From CAWAYR01 sp050250875 (GTDB taxonomy: Bacteria; Acidobacteriota; Vicinamibacteria; Vicinamibacterales; UBA2999): DNA of 64,000 nucleotides. Below the pieces are notes generated by a model, which had not been told where the DNA came from, did not search any database, and was given only the letters and a program-made list of their open reading frames with translations. Both the position numbers and the translations under genes were made by a program. Positions within the stretch are counted from its first letter, which is position 1. Every line of letters starts with the position of its first letter. Below, one piece after another: positions 15,818-24,855 of the stretch. The stretch is taken from the NCBI GenBank assembly GCA_050250875.1, contig JBFWNV010000014.1, positions 1 to 64,000 of the forward strand, given 5' to 3'.

Positions 15818-16609
15818 CTACCTCTCGGGGGCCGGCGCGCTCTTCAGCTCCTCGACCCGGCGGCGGGTCGCCTCCAGGTACGAACTTTGTTCGAACTCTT
15901 TCAAAAGTCGTTCGAAGTACGGGAGCGCTTCGGCCTTGCGGTCGATCCTCAGCAAGGACTCGGCCAAGTGGTAGTAGACGGCGTCGCGATGGGTGTACCC
16001 CGGGTCCTCTCTGAGCACCTGCTGGAAGCGGTCGATGGCCCCCGGCCACCACCGTGACCGGTAGTAGAAGAACCCGACCCGGTAACTGGCCTCGCTCAGT
16101 CGATCCCTGGCCTGGCGCATCAGCGCCTGGGCTTCGGGCAGCAGCGTGCTGTTCGGGTAGCGATCGAGGAAGACCTGCAGCTCCTTGATCGTCTCGCGGG
16201 TGTTGGTCTGGTCGCGCTCGGGCGCCAGCATCTGCTCGCTCTGCGCGAAGGCCAGACGGAACTGCGCGTAGTCGGCGCGCGGGCTGGTCGGGTAGAACGT
16301 CAGGAACTCGCGGAACTCGTTCACCGCCAGCATCAGCGACTCGGTGGTGTGCTCGCCGATGTAGGTGTCGCCGACGCCGAGCTTGGCGTCGGGCCGGTAC
16401 GGGCTCTGCGGGTAGTTGTCGACGATCTGCCGGTAGTACTCGCGCGCCTGGATCCAGTGGCGTTCCTTGAACTCGGCGGTCCCGCGATCGAAGAGGAACT
16501 GGTCGGCGTCGGCGTTGGCCGGCGGCACGACGGCGCGCTGCGCGCCGCAGCCGCCGAGCCAGAGCGCGGCGGCCGCCGCCAGGGCGAGCCGCGAAAGCGA
16601 GGTGATCAT
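15818..16609 (-). CDS. bamD: Outer membrane assembly lipoprotein BamD
   Basis: The protein is 263 aa. A lipoprotein signal peptide ends in LGGC (Cys21). TPR-like repeats follow (FDRGTAEFKERHWIQAREYY, DAKLGVGDTYIGEH, AQFRLAFAQSEQM, FLDRYPNSTLLPEAQ) in the order and length typical of BamD/YfiO. The protein supports beta-barrel insertion with BamA in the outer membrane. The ATG overlaps the stop of the epimerase (ATGA). A didermal envelope is implied. Confidence 0.92.
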   Translation of the reverse strand: MITSLSRLALAAAAALWLGGCGAQRAVVPPANADADQFLFDRGTAEFKERHWIQAREYYRQIVDNYPQSPYRPDAKLGVGDTYIGEHTTESLMLAVNEFREFLTFYPTSPRADYAQFRLAFAQSEQMLAPERDQTNTRETIKELQVFLDRYPNSTLLPEAQALMRQARDRLSEASYRVGFFYYRSRWWPGAIDRFQQVLREDPGYTHRDAVYYHLAESLLRIDRKAEALPYFERLLKEFEQSSYLEATRRRVEELKSAPAPER

Positions 16610-17541
16610 CGGGTCGAGAACCAGCGATACATCGCCGCCAGTCCCGCTTCCAGCGTGACCGACGGCGCGAAGCCGAGGTCGGCGCGGGCGAGGCTGGTGT
16701 CGGCGTAGGTATCGCGCATGTCGCCTTTCTGCGGGGGCTGGACGTCGATGGTCAGCGGACGGCCCGTGACCCGGCCGAGCAGGTCGAAGACCTCGCGCAG
16801 CGTGACGCGGGAGCCTCCCCCGATATTGTAGACGCGCCCCGGCACGCCGTGGACGGCGGCCGCCGCGGTCGCGGCGGCGGCATCGGCCACGAAGGTGAAG
16901 TCCCGGGTCTGCAGCCCGTCGCCGAACTGGATGAGCGGCCGGCCGGCCTCGATGGCCGACAGGAAGCGGTGGAACCCCATGTCAGGTCGTTGACGCGGGC
17001 CGTAGACGGTGAAATACCGCAGCGACACCGTCGGCACGCCGTGGTTGACGAAGTACAGGTAGCACAGCTGCTCGGCCGAGAGCTTGGTGACGCCGTAGGG
17101 CGAGACCGGATGCAGGGGCACCTCCTCGCGCATAGGCAGGTCGACGAGGTCTCCGTAGACCGATGAGCTCGACGCATAGACGACACGCTCGATCGGCCGG
17201 CCGACGCACGCCTCGAGCAGGATCTGCGTCGCGTCTATGTTGAGTTCGGTGTAGACGCGGAAGTCGCGGCCCCAGCTCTTGCGCACGCCGGCCTGCGCCG
17301 CCAGGTGGAAGACGTGGGTCACGCCGGCCAGCAGCGCCGGCAGATCGGCGTCGGCGATCGCCGCTTCGACCAGGCTATAGCCGGCACGGCCGCGCAGGCC
17401 GGCGATGTTCGCCTCCTTGATCGGCCGCGGGTAGTAGTCCGTGAAGCTGTCGAGGGCGATCACCTCCGCGCCCCCGGCCAGCAGCCGCTCGCTGAGGTGC
17501 GAGCCGATGAAGCCCGCGCCTCCGGTCACCAGTGCTCTCAT
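16606..17541 (-). CDS. NAD-dependent sugar-nucleotide epimerase/dehydratase
   Basis: The protein is 311 aa, an extended SDR. The NAD-binding TGGAGFIGSHLSERL starts at residue 6, SSSSVYGD carries the catalytic Ser/Thr region, and SPYGVTKLSAEQ is the YxxxK motif. The C-terminal substrate domain includes RDFTFVADA and YNIGGGSRVTL. The closest type is UDP-glucuronate/UDP-glucose 4-epimerase, but the substrate is not determined. The ATG overlaps the thioesterase stop (ATGA) and its own stop overlaps bamD (ATGA), placing it in a compact operon. Confidence 0.9.
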   Translation of the reverse strand: MRALVTGGAGFIGSHLSERLLAGGAEVIALDSFTDYYPRPIKEANIAGLRGRAGYSLVEAAIADADLPALLAGVTHVFHLAAQAGVRKSWGRDFRVYTELNIDATQILLEACVGRPIERVVYASSSSVYGDLVDLPMREEVPLHPVSPYGVTKLSAEQLCYLYFVNHGVPTVSLRYFTVYGPRQRPDMGFHRFLSAIEAGRPLIQFGDGLQTRDFTFVADAAAATAAAAVHGVPGRVYNIGGGSRVTLREVFDLLGRVTGRPLTIDVQPPQKGDMRDTYADTSLARADLGFAPSVTLEAGLAAMYRWFSTR

Positions 17542-17963
17542 CCGATGAGATCCTTGATCGATGCCGGCACACGCACCGGGCGGCCGCGGCCGTCGGTGAA
17601 GGCGTGCACCGTGGATCCGCTGGCAACGGCGCCATCGGGTCCGGTGATGTCGTAATCGAACGCCAGCCGCGCCGGCGACACCAGGCGGGCGACGGCCCGC
17701 ACGGCGAGCGCGTCGTCGTAGCGGGCCGGCGCCCGATACGCGCAGTGGGCCTCGATGACCGGCAGGAACAGACCCTGCGCCTCGAGACTGCGATAGGTGA
17801 GGCCGGCCGCGCGCAGCCAGTCGGTGCGCGCGACTTCGAACCACACCAGGTAGTTCGCGTAGTAGGCGATGCCCATCTGGTCGGTCTCGGCGTAGCGCAC
17901 GCGGATCGACGAGACGTGGGGCCGCCCGGCCACGGCCGGCATGCCGGGAGCGGGATCAGCCAT
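17538..17963 (-). CDS. YbgC/FadM-type acyl-CoA thioesterase
   Basis: The protein is 141 aa, a single hotdog domain. The 4-hydroxybenzoyl-CoA thioesterase-type signature YAETDQMGIAYYANYLVWFE is present, with Asp as the expected catalytic residue. The YbgC type is often part of tol-pal clusters, but here it sits between rpe and an epimerase. The ATG at 17963 overlaps the rpe stop by 8 bases, and its stop overlaps the epimerase start. The acyl-CoA substrate is not known. Confidence 0.9.
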   Translation of the reverse strand: MADPAPGMPAVAGRPHVSSIRVRYAETDQMGIAYYANYLVWFEVARTDWLRAAGLTYRSLEAQGLFLPVIEAHCAYRAPARYDDALAVRAVARLVSPARLAFDYDITGPDGAVASGSTVHAFTDGRGRPVRVPASIKDLIG

Positions 17964-18627
17964 CGCGTCGCGTGGTTGCGGCGGCGCGGAGCGCCCGCAC
18001 GGCGGCCGTGGGATCGCCGTGGCCGAACACCGCGTGCCCGGCGACGAGGATCGTCGCTCCGGCAGCGACGACCGGCCCGACCGTGTGCAGGTCGAGGCCA
18101 CCGTCGACTTCGATCTCGGCGCGGCTCCCGGCCCGGACCAGCAGGTCGCGGAGGCGGCGGATCTTCTCCGGCGTGCGCGCGATGAAGTGCTGGCCGCCGA
18201 AGCCCGGGTTCACCGACATCACCAGGACCACGTCGAGGTCGGCGGCGATGTCCTCGATCGCGGCAATCGAGGTCGAGGGATTGAGGGCGACGCCGGCCTT
18301 CGCGCCGAGCGCCTTGATGGCCGCCACGGTGCGGTGCAGATGGGGCAGCACCTCGGCGTGGACGGTGAGAATCGCCGCGCCGGCCTCGACGTAGGCGGCC
18401 AGAAACGGGTCGGGGTTGGCGACCATCAGATGGACGTCGAGCGGCACGGTGGCCACGCGCTTGATGGCCCGCACCACCGGCGGCCCGATGGTGAGGTTCG
18501 GCACGAAGTGGCCGTCCATCACGTCGACGTGGATCAAATCGGCGCCGCCGGCCTCGGCAGCGGCGATGTCGCGGGCGAGGTAGGCGAAGTCGGCGGCGAG
18601 GATCGACGGCGCCAAGCGTGGGGTCAA
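17956..18627 (-). CDS. rpe: Ribulose-phosphate 3-epimerase
   Basis: The protein is 223 aa with standard (beta/alpha)8 family motifs: LAPSILAADFAYL, the metal-binding HVDVMDGHFVPNLT, PLDVHLMV, MSVNPGFGGQ and the phosphate-binding VDGGLDLHTV. It interconverts ribulose-5-phosphate and xylulose-5-phosphate. It starts at a TTG overlapping the stop of the PASTA gene (TTGA) and overlaps the thioesterase downstream. Confidence 0.96.
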   Translation of the reverse strand: MTPRLAPSILAADFAYLARDIAAAEAGGADLIHVDVMDGHFVPNLTIGPPVVRAIKRVATVPLDVHLMVANPDPFLAAYVEAGAAILTVHAEVLPHLHRTVAAIKALGAKAGVALNPSTSIAAIEDIAADLDVVLVMSVNPGFGGQHFIARTPEKIRRLRDLLVRAGSRAEIEVDGGLDLHTVGPVVAAGATILVAGHAVFGHGDPTAAVRALRAAATTRRDG

Positions 18628-19346
18628 CGCGCCACCTCCAGCGAGATCGCGTCGCCCGGGTGCACCTGATACCCGCCGGCCGGCGTCTGGCGCACGATGA
18701 GGCCCGGCGGCACGCCGCTGGCCGACTGCTGGGCGACGAAGCTGACGCGGAATCCCTGCTGGCGGAGCACCGCCGCGGCCGGCTCGCCGGCCAATCCAAT
18801 CAGGTCGGGCATCACGTAACCGGTCGAGTCCGCCCCGCGGCTGACCAGCAGCCGAACCGCCGCGGCCGGCTGGCCCGGCGCCGGCTCCTGCGCCACGACC
18901 TGGTCGGCCGTGAAGGCGTCGGACCGGATCTCGGACACGCTGGTCGCGTCGAGACCCTCCTGCGACAGGCGGATGCGGGCCGAGCGCTCGCTCTCGCCGA
19001 CCACGCCGGGCATGTGCGCCACCTTCGGCCCGGCCGAGACCCAGACCCGCACCGTGCGCTGGCGCCGCGACACCGTGCCGGCCCGCGGGTCCTGACCGAG
19101 AATCTGGCCCGGCGGCACCTCGGTGCTCGGCCGCTGCGCGGCGTCGACGCGCAGGCTCAGCTGCTCCTGGCCGAGGCGGCTGGCGGCGTCGGCGATGGCC
19201 AGACCGGTCACGTCGGGAACCGTGACCTCCCGGGCGCGGACCGCCACCTGGACCGCGACGGCGGCGAAGACGAGGAAGGTCGCGGCCAGCGCGCTGCCGA
19301 TCACCACGAGTCTGCCGAGGGCTCTCACCCGCCGTCGAAGGGCCAT
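18624..19346 (-). CDS. Membrane-anchored PASTA-domain protein
   Basis: The protein is 240 aa. A basic N-terminus and one membrane helix (about 14-36) are followed by three PASTA domains (about 40-105, 106-172, 173-240), each with the V(P/G)xxxGxxxxxAxxxL pattern and a QxPxxG turn. PASTA domains bind peptidoglycan or beta-lactams when attached to kinases or PBPs, but no kinase domain is attached here. It lies directly downstream of rsmB and overlaps rpe. The role in cell-wall sensing is inferred only. Confidence 0.88.
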   Translation of the reverse strand: MALRRRVRALGRLVVIGSALAATFLVFAAVAVQVAVRAREVTVPDVTGLAIADAASRLGQEQLSLRVDAAQRPSTEVPPGQILGQDPRAGTVSRRQRTVRVWVSAGPKVAHMPGVVGESERSARIRLSQEGLDATSVSEIRSDAFTADQVVAQEPAPGQPAAAVRLLVSRGADSTGYVMPDLIGLAGEPAAAVLRQQGFRVSFVAQQSASGVPPGLIVRQTPAGGYQVHPGDAISLEVAR

Positions 19347-19364
19347 GCGCGATCGATCACTGTA

Positions 19365-20756
19365 TTACATGCCGCCGCCTGGTGCCACCGGCGGCGCCCC
19401 GACGCGTTCGAGCACCGCGCCGAAGTAGCCGTCGAGGCCGTCGCGCACCGGGTCGGTGCGGAACAGCCCGTCGGGCCCGACGTACGGCGCGACCGCGGCG
19501 TCACCCCACGCGGCGCCGGCGAGGCGGAAGTCGGGCCGCGCGGCCAGCATCGCGGCGACCACCTGATCGTTCTCCTCCGGCTCGGTCGAGCAGGTCGTGT
19601 ACACCAGCCGGCCGCCCGGGCGGACGCACGCCGCGGCGCGGGCGAGCAGGTCGCGCTGGCGCGCCGCGAACCGGGCGCAGTCGCCCGGCTGCCGCCGCCA
19701 CTTGATGTCGGGATCGCGCCGCAGGGTGCCGAGGCCGCTGCACGGCGCGTCGACCACCACGACGTCGAATGGCCGCGAGAAGGGCAGCGCCGCCTCGGGG
19801 TCGAGCGCGACGACGCGGGTGTTGGCCGCCGACCCGCGCGCCACCGTCGCGGCGAGCAGGCGCACCCGGGCGAGCCGGGCATCGCCGGCCACGACGCGGC
19901 CGTGCGCGCCGGCGACCGCGGCGTACTGCAGGGCCTTGCCCCCGGGGGCGGCACAGACGTCGAGCACGCGCGCGCCGGGCGCGATCGGCGCGAGATGCCC
20001 GGCCAACTGCGAGCCTTCGTCCTGGATCAGGCAGGCGCCGTCGGCCACCGCGCGGCTCGCCACGATCGCCCCGGGCCCGACCCGCACGCCCCACGGCGCC
20101 ACCGGACTGGCCGTCGCGGCGATCCCCTCGGCGGCGAGCCCGGCGATCGCCGCGTCGCGTGACGCCACGACGAGCGGGTTGGCGCGCAGCGTCGGCGCCG
20201 GCGTGGTGTTGTCGAAGGCGAGCCAGGCCTCGACCTCGCCGAGCGGCCGCCGCGCCAGCCAGCGCTCGACCAGCCAGGCCGGATGCGCGTGGACCACCGC
20301 GAGGTGCTGAATCCAGGCGCCGCGGTCCGTGGCGAGCGGCACGGCGGGACGCGGCGGCAAGGCGCGGCCCTCGCCGGCGGCGAGCCGCCGCAGCACCGCG
20401 TTGACCAGGCCGGCGGCGCTGGACTTGCGGGCCCGCCGCACCAGCGCCACCGCGTCGTGCACGGCCGCCGCCGGCGGAATCCGCGTCAGGTAGAGCAGCT
20501 GGTAGGCGCCCAGGCGGAGCGCGACCAGCACGGCGAGGTCGAGGCGATCGAGCGGCGTCCGCGACAGCGCGGCCAGCGCGTGGTCGAGGCGTCCCTGCCA
20601 GCGCAGGGTGCCGACGGCGAGTTCGTGCAGGAGCGCGAGGTCGCGCGGATCGTCGAGGCCCTGCCGGGCGTCGTCGAGCGCGTCGCCGAGGTCGCGCGGG
20701 GCGGCCGCGACGGCGACCAGCGCCTGCATCGCGGCGGCGCGCGCCGGGGCAATCAT
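19365..20756 (-). CDS. rsmB: 16S rRNA (cytosine-967-C5)-methyltransferase
   Basis: The protein is 463 aa. An NusB-like N-terminal domain (AVHDAVALVRRA, SSAAGLVNAVLRR) is followed by an RsmB/Fmu methyltransferase domain. Motif I is DVCAAPGGKALQYA, motif IV VVVDAPCSGLGTLRRDPD and motif VI VYTTCSTEPEEN, with both catalytic Cys present. It methylates 16S rRNA C967. The ATG overlaps the fmt stop (ATGA). The def-fmt-rsmB order is common in bacteria. Confidence 0.95.
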   Translation of the reverse strand: MIAPARAAAMQALVAVAAAPRDLGDALDDARQGLDDPRDLALLHELAVGTLRWQGRLDHALAALSRTPLDRLDLAVLVALRLGAYQLLYLTRIPPAAAVHDAVALVRRARKSSAAGLVNAVLRRLAAGEGRALPPRPAVPLATDRGAWIQHLAVVHAHPAWLVERWLARRPLGEVEAWLAFDNTTPAPTLRANPLVVASRDAAIAGLAAEGIAATASPVAPWGVRVGPGAIVASRAVADGACLIQDEGSQLAGHLAPIAPGARVLDVCAAPGGKALQYAAVAGAHGRVVAGDARLARVRLLAATVARGSAANTRVVALDPEAALPFSRPFDVVVVDAPCSGLGTLRRDPDIKWRRQPGDCARFAARQRDLLARAAACVRPGGRLVYTTCSTEPEENDQVVAAMLAARPDFRLAGAAWGDAAVAPYVGPDGLFRTDPVRDGLDGYFGAVLERVGAPPVAPGGGM

Positions 20757-21703
20757 GCCGGCCGACACACCGCGCCGAGCGGCAATCCTCGCCCGGCCTG
20801 GAACTCGGCGGCGGGCAGTGGCCGTCCGCCTTCGAGTTGCAGCACCAGCAGGCGGAGGCACTGGCCATCGCCGGCGGCCACGTCGATCCCGTCGCGGCCG
20901 GCGGCGACCACCGTCCCCGGTGGCGCCGCGCTCGGCACGCCCGGGACGACGCTGCGGTGCGCGATCACCCGCCGGCCCTCGACCGCGAACGAGGCGTGCG
21001 GCCACGGGTGGAGACCACGCACCTGGTCGTGCAGGACCCGCGCCGGCCGGTCCCAGTGCATCGGCGCGTCGGCGCGGGTGATCTTGGCGGCATAGGTCGC
21101 CAGGCTGGCGTCCTGCGGCGTCTCGCCGACGGGCCCGTGCCGCAGCCGCTCGACCACCGCGCCCAGCAGGGCCGCACCCTCGATCGCCAGACACGCCTCG
21201 AGCACGTCGCTGGTGACGGCGTCGTCGATCGGCACGACGACGCGGTCGAGCATCGGGCCGGCGTCGAGTTCGAGCACCACCCGCATGATCGTCACGCCGG
21301 TTTCGGACGCTCCGTCGAGGATCGCCCGGTGCACCGGCGCGGCCCCGCGGTAGGCCGGCAGCAGCGAGGCGTGCACGTTGATCATCCCGCGGCGCGGCAG
21401 GGCGAGCAGCCACGCCGGCAGCAGCTTGCCGTAGGCGGCGACGACGCCGAGGTCGGCATCGAGGGCCGCGAGCGCATCGCGCACCCCGGGGTCGCCGAGC
21501 TTCGCCGGCTGCAGCACCGGCAGACCGGCCGAAGCGGCCCAGGCCTTGACCGCGCCCGGCGTGACCTTCTGGCCGCGGCCGCGCGGACGATCCGGCTGGG
21601 TCACGACCGCGACGACCTCGACGCCGGGGGCCGCGGCGAGCGTGGCCAGCGTCGGCACCGCGAAGGCCGGCGACCCGAAGAAGACGACGCGCAGCGTCGT
21701 CAC
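20753..21703 (-). CDS. fmt: Methionyl-tRNA formyltransferase
   Basis: The protein is 316 aa. The formyltransferase domain has VVFFGSPAFAVPTL, the catalytic NVHASLLPAYRGAAP (Asn, His and a downstream Asp in TGVTIM...LDAGPM) and a C-terminal OB-like domain. It formylates initiator Met-tRNA. The GTG at 21703 overlaps the def stop (GTGA) and its own stop overlaps rsmB. Confidence 0.96.
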   Translation of the reverse strand: MTTLRVVFFGSPAFAVPTLATLAAAPGVEVVAVVTQPDRPRGRGQKVTPGAVKAWAASAGLPVLQPAKLGDPGVRDALAALDADLGVVAAYGKLLPAWLLALPRRGMINVHASLLPAYRGAAPVHRAILDGASETGVTIMRVVLELDAGPMLDRVVVPIDDAVTSDVLEACLAIEGAALLGAVVERLRHGPVGETPQDASLATYAAKITRADAPMHWDRPARVLHDQVRGLHPWPHASFAVEGRRVIAHRSVVPGVPSAAPPGTVVAAGRDGIDVAAGDGQCLRLLVLQLEGGRPLPAAEFQAGRGLPLGAVCRPA

Positions 21704-22209
21704 CAGCGGCCGTCCTTCTCCAGCTTGCGGATCCGCCGCAGGATCATCGTCCGGCTGATGCCGCGCAGCCGATCGACGAACAGCCGCCCGTCGAGGTGAT
21801 CCATCTCGTGCTGCAGCGCCCGCGCCATCAGCCCGCGCCCTTCCACCGTGCGGGCCCGGCCCTCGAGATCCAGCGCGGTCACCGCCGCCTCCGCCGGGCG
21901 CGCCACCGTCGCCGTGAAGCCCGGCAGGCTCAGGCAGCCCTCTTCCTCGAGCTGCATGCCGTCGCGGCGGATCCACGCCGGGTTGATGCAGACGTGGAGC
22001 GCCGCCGGGTCGCGGCCCAGCGACAGATCGATGACGAAGATCCGGAGCGCCACGCCGATCTGCGGCGCCGCCAGGCCGATCCCCTGCGCGGTGTACATGG
22101 CCGCAATCATGTCGCCGACCAGCGCGGTGATCTCCGGCGTGATCGCGTCGACGTCGGCCGCCACGGCGCGCAGCGCCGCCGCCCCGTAGCGCAGCACCGG
22201 ACGGGCCAT
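21700..22209 (-). CDS. def: Peptide deformylase
   Basis: The protein is 169 aa. All three family motifs are intact: GIGLAAPQIG, EEGCLSLPG (metal-ligand Cys) and QHEMDHLDG (HExxH metal site and catalytic Glu). It removes the N-formyl group from nascent proteins. It is separated from aroC by only a few bases and overlaps fmt, forming an aroC-def-fmt-rsmB-PASTA-rpe run. Confidence 0.96.
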   Translation of the reverse strand: MARPVLRYGAAALRAVAADVDAITPEITALVGDMIAAMYTAQGIGLAAPQIGVALRIFVIDLSLGRDPAALHVCINPAWIRRDGMQLEEEGCLSLPGFTATVARPAEAAVTALDLEGRARTVEGRGLMARALQHEMDHLDGRLFVDRLRGISRTMILRRIRKLEKDGRW

Positions 22210-22213
22210 GCCG

Positions 22214-23419
22214 TTACGAGGCGTCGCGGCGGCGGGTCAGGCGCCGCGCCATGACCTCGCCGGTGGCGGCCATGTGGCGACGGATCTGCGCCAGCGCGTC
22301 GCCGCCGAAGCGCTCGAGCAGGGCATCGGCCAGCACCAGCGCGACCATCGCCTCGCCGACGACGGCGGCGGCCGGTACGGCGCAGACGTCGCTGCGTTCG
22401 ATCGCCGCCGGGGCGTCGTCGAGCGTCGTCAGGTCGATGGAGCGCAGCGGCTGCATCAAGGTGGCGATCGGTTTCATGTGGCCGACGACGCGGACGTCCT
22501 CGCCGTTGGTCACGCCGCCTTCGAGGCCGCCGGCGCGGTTGGTCGGGCGCAGCGGGCGGCGGCCATCCTGCCCCGGCAGGATCTCGTCGTGGACGCGCGA
22601 GCCGGGCCGGGCGGCACTCTCGGCGCCCAGGCCGATGCCGACGCCCTTGATGGCCGGGATCGACATCACCGCCTGGGCGAGGCGGCCGTCGAGCTTCCGG
22701 TCCCACTGCGTGTACGAGCCGAGTCCGGTGGGCAGGCCGCGGACGATGACCTCGAAGGTGCCGCCGAGCGTGTCACCGGCGGCGCGCGCCTCGTCGATGC
22801 GGGCGATCATCCGCGCCTCGACGGCCGGGTCGACGCAGCGCAGCGGCGCGTCGGCCGGCAGCGCCGCCGCGTCCTCGAAGCCGACCAGGCGGTCGTCGGG
22901 CAGCGCCACCTCGCCGATGGCGCGCACGTGGCTGGTGACGGCGGCGCCGACGGCCTCGAGCAGCTGCTGCGCCAGCGCGCCCGCCGCGACGCGCGCCGCG
23001 GTCTCGCGGGCGCTGGCCCGCTCGAGCACGTCGCGGACGTCGTCGTGTTCGAACTTCAGCGCCCCGGCGAGATCGGCGTGACCGGGCCGCGGCCGGACGA
23101 CCGGCGCGCGATTGGCGCCGGCGGCGCCATCCGGCGCCTCGGCGCCGGTGTGCATGGTCCGCTGCCAGTTGACCCAGTCACGGTTCTCGATGAGGAGCGC
23201 GATCGGCGCGCCGGTCGTGGTGCCGCGGCGCACGCCCGACTGCACGACCGCGGTGTCGGATTCGATCGCCATGCGCCGGCCGCGGCCGTAGCCGCCCTGC
23301 CGGCGCTTCAGCGCCTGAGCGAGCCGGTCGAGATCGATGGGGAGGCCGGCGGGCAGGCCATCGACGATGACCACGAGGCCGCGGCCATGCGACTCGCCGG
23401 CGGTGAGAAACCGCAGCAT
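22214..23419 (-). CDS. aroC: Chorismate synthase
   Basis: The protein is 401 aa. Typical signatures are LTAGESHG near the start, GRGRRMAIESD, RPGHADLAGALKF and the C-terminal RSDVCAVPAAAVVGEAMVALV. It converts EPSP to chorismate using reduced FMN. It lies apart from the aromatic supra-operon at 32-42 kb and heads a translation-related run. A strong TACAAT element sits 9 bases before the ATG and no Shine-Dalgarno is visible. Confidence 0.97.
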   Translation of the reverse strand: MLRFLTAGESHGRGLVVIVDGLPAGLPIDLDRLAQALKRRQGGYGRGRRMAIESDTAVVQSGVRRGTTTGAPIALLIENRDWVNWQRTMHTGAEAPDGAAGANRAPVVRPRPGHADLAGALKFEHDDVRDVLERASARETAARVAAGALAQQLLEAVGAAVTSHVRAIGEVALPDDRLVGFEDAAALPADAPLRCVDPAVEARMIARIDEARAAGDTLGGTFEVIVRGLPTGLGSYTQWDRKLDGRLAQAVMSIPAIKGVGIGLGAESAARPGSRVHDEILPGQDGRRPLRPTNRAGGLEGGVTNGEDVRVVGHMKPIATLMQPLRSIDLTTLDDAPAAIERSDVCAVPAAAVVGEAMVALVLADALLERFGGDALAQIRRHMAATGEVMARRLTRRRDAS

Positions 23420-23428
23420 CGCGCGAGA

Positions 23429-23434
23429 ATTGTA
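23429..23434 (-). promoter_or_regulatory. -10 element of the aroC operon
   Basis: TACAAT (within TATACAAT) on the minus strand lies 9 bases before the aroC ATG, so the leader would be about 2 bases. This is an AT-rich patch in very GC-rich surroundings. No -35 box is apparent. Confidence 0.5.
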
Positions 23435-23530
23435 TACGAACTTTCTGCGGCGCCCGGCGCCGGCGACCGCCGCGCACACGGCGGACGTGCCGCCGCGGTT
23501 GGCGGTCCGTGCCTTGCACGAATCGAAGCG

Positions 23531-24814
23531 ATGATCGCGCTCGACCCCGATCACCGCGCCGTCGCCGCCGTCTGCCACCGCCTGCGCGCCGCCACCGGGG
23601 CCCTGTGGATGGGGGTGTGGACGGCGATCCCGCCCGCCTGCGTCGCCGGCGACGAGACGCCTCCTCCCCGCGAACCGCCCCGGGTCGAGCCGGTGCGATG
23701 CGGCGACGACCGCGTGGGCGAGATTCGTTGGATGCCGGCGCCGGCCGTCGACGCGTCGTCCGACGCCGCTGAGTGGCTGGTGGCCGCCGCCGCCCAACTG
23801 CTGGCCCCGGCGCTGGCCCGTCTCGTCAGCCGCGACGCCGCGCCCGGCGTCGTGGAACCGTTCGGCCTGGTCGGCGCGAGCGCGCCGATGCGCGAGCTCC
23901 GCCAGGCGATCCCGCGCGCCGCTCTGTCGCCGTTCCCGGTGCTGATCGAAGGCGAGAGCGGGGTCGGGAAGGAGCTGGTGGCGCGGGCGGTGCACGGCGC
24001 GAGCCGCCGCAGCGGTCCGTTCGTCGGGCTCAACTGCGCGGCGCTGGCCGACGATCTGCTCGATGCCGAGCTGTTCGGGCACACGCGCGGGGCGTTCACC
24101 GGAGCGTCGGCCGAGCGTCGCGGTCTGTTCGAATCCGCCCAGGGCGGCACGCTGTTCCTCGACGAAGTCGCTGAACTCTCGGCTCGCGGCCAGGCCAAGC
24201 TGCTGCGCGTCCTGCAGGAAGGCGAGCTGCGCCGCGTGGGGGAGAACGCCGCCCGCCGCGTCGACGTCCGCCTCGTCGCCGCCACGAACCGGCCGCTCGA
24301 CGGCGAGGTCGTGGCCGGCCGCTTCCGCGCCGATCTGCGCTTCCGGCTCGACGTCGTCCGGCTGCGGGTGCCGCCCCTGCGGGAGCGGCGCGAGGACATT
24401 CCGGCGCTGGCCCAGCACTTCTGGCGGGCCGCCGCCGCCCAGGTCGGCTCGCGGGCGGTGCTGGCGCCGTCGCTGCTCACCGCGCTGACCGCCGGCGACT
24501 GGCCCGGGAACGCCCGCGAACTGCAGAATCTGCTGGCGGGCCTGGCCGTGCGAGCGCCGGTACGCGGTCTGGTCTCGGCGGCCGACGTGGGCGTGGCGTG
24601 GCCCCCTGGCGAGGCGTCCCCGCCGACCACACTCGACGCCGCCCGCCGCGCCTTCGACGCGGCCTACGTCCGCGCGGCCCTGGCCCGGTGCGGTGAGCGC
24701 CCCGGAGCGACCGCGCGCGAGCTCGGCGTGAGCCGGCAGGGACTGGCCAAGCTGATGGAGCGGCTGGGTCTGCGACCGGCGACGGCGCGGGCGACGCTGC
24801 GCCGGGCGATGTGA
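23531..24814 (+). CDS. Sigma-54-dependent transcriptional activator
   Basis: The protein is 427 aa. A short N-terminal region (1-110) with no clear receiver or GAF signature precedes the AAA+ domain: Walker A GESGVGKE (about 139-146), the sigma-54 contact loop GAFTGA (about 187), Walker B GGTLFLDEV and the arginine-finger region FRADLRFRLDVVRLRVPPLR. The C-terminus holds a Fis-type HTH (TARELGVSRQGLAKLMERLG). It remodels sigma-54 RNA polymerase at an unidentified promoter. It is divergent from aroC. Its signal and target genes cannot be told from the window. Confidence 0.9.
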   Translation: MIALDPDHRAVAAVCHRLRAATGALWMGVWTAIPPACVAGDETPPPREPPRVEPVRCGDDRVGEIRWMPAPAVDASSDAAEWLVAAAAQLLAPALARLVSRDAAPGVVEPFGLVGASAPMRELRQAIPRAALSPFPVLIEGESGVGKELVARAVHGASRRSGPFVGLNCAALADDLLDAELFGHTRGAFTGASAERRGLFESAQGGTLFLDEVAELSARGQAKLLRVLQEGELRRVGENAARRVDVRLVAATNRPLDGEVVAGRFRADLRFRLDVVRLRVPPLRERREDIPALAQHFWRAAAAQVGSRAVLAPSLLTALTAGDWPGNARELQNLLAGLAVRAPVRGLVSAADVGVAWPPGEASPPTTLDAARRAFDAAYVRAALARCGERPGATARELGVSRQGLAKLMERLGLRPATARATLRRAM

Positions 24815-24855
24815 GGGCGATGTGATCGGTGATCGCGCGCCGCCGCCGACGCGGC

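Noticed and set aside
24829..24846. Two GATC sites after the sigma-54 activator gene as a copy of the copA-upstream repeat
   Set aside because: It shares about 12 bases with one part of the array, which is too short to call a copy in GC-rich DNA.
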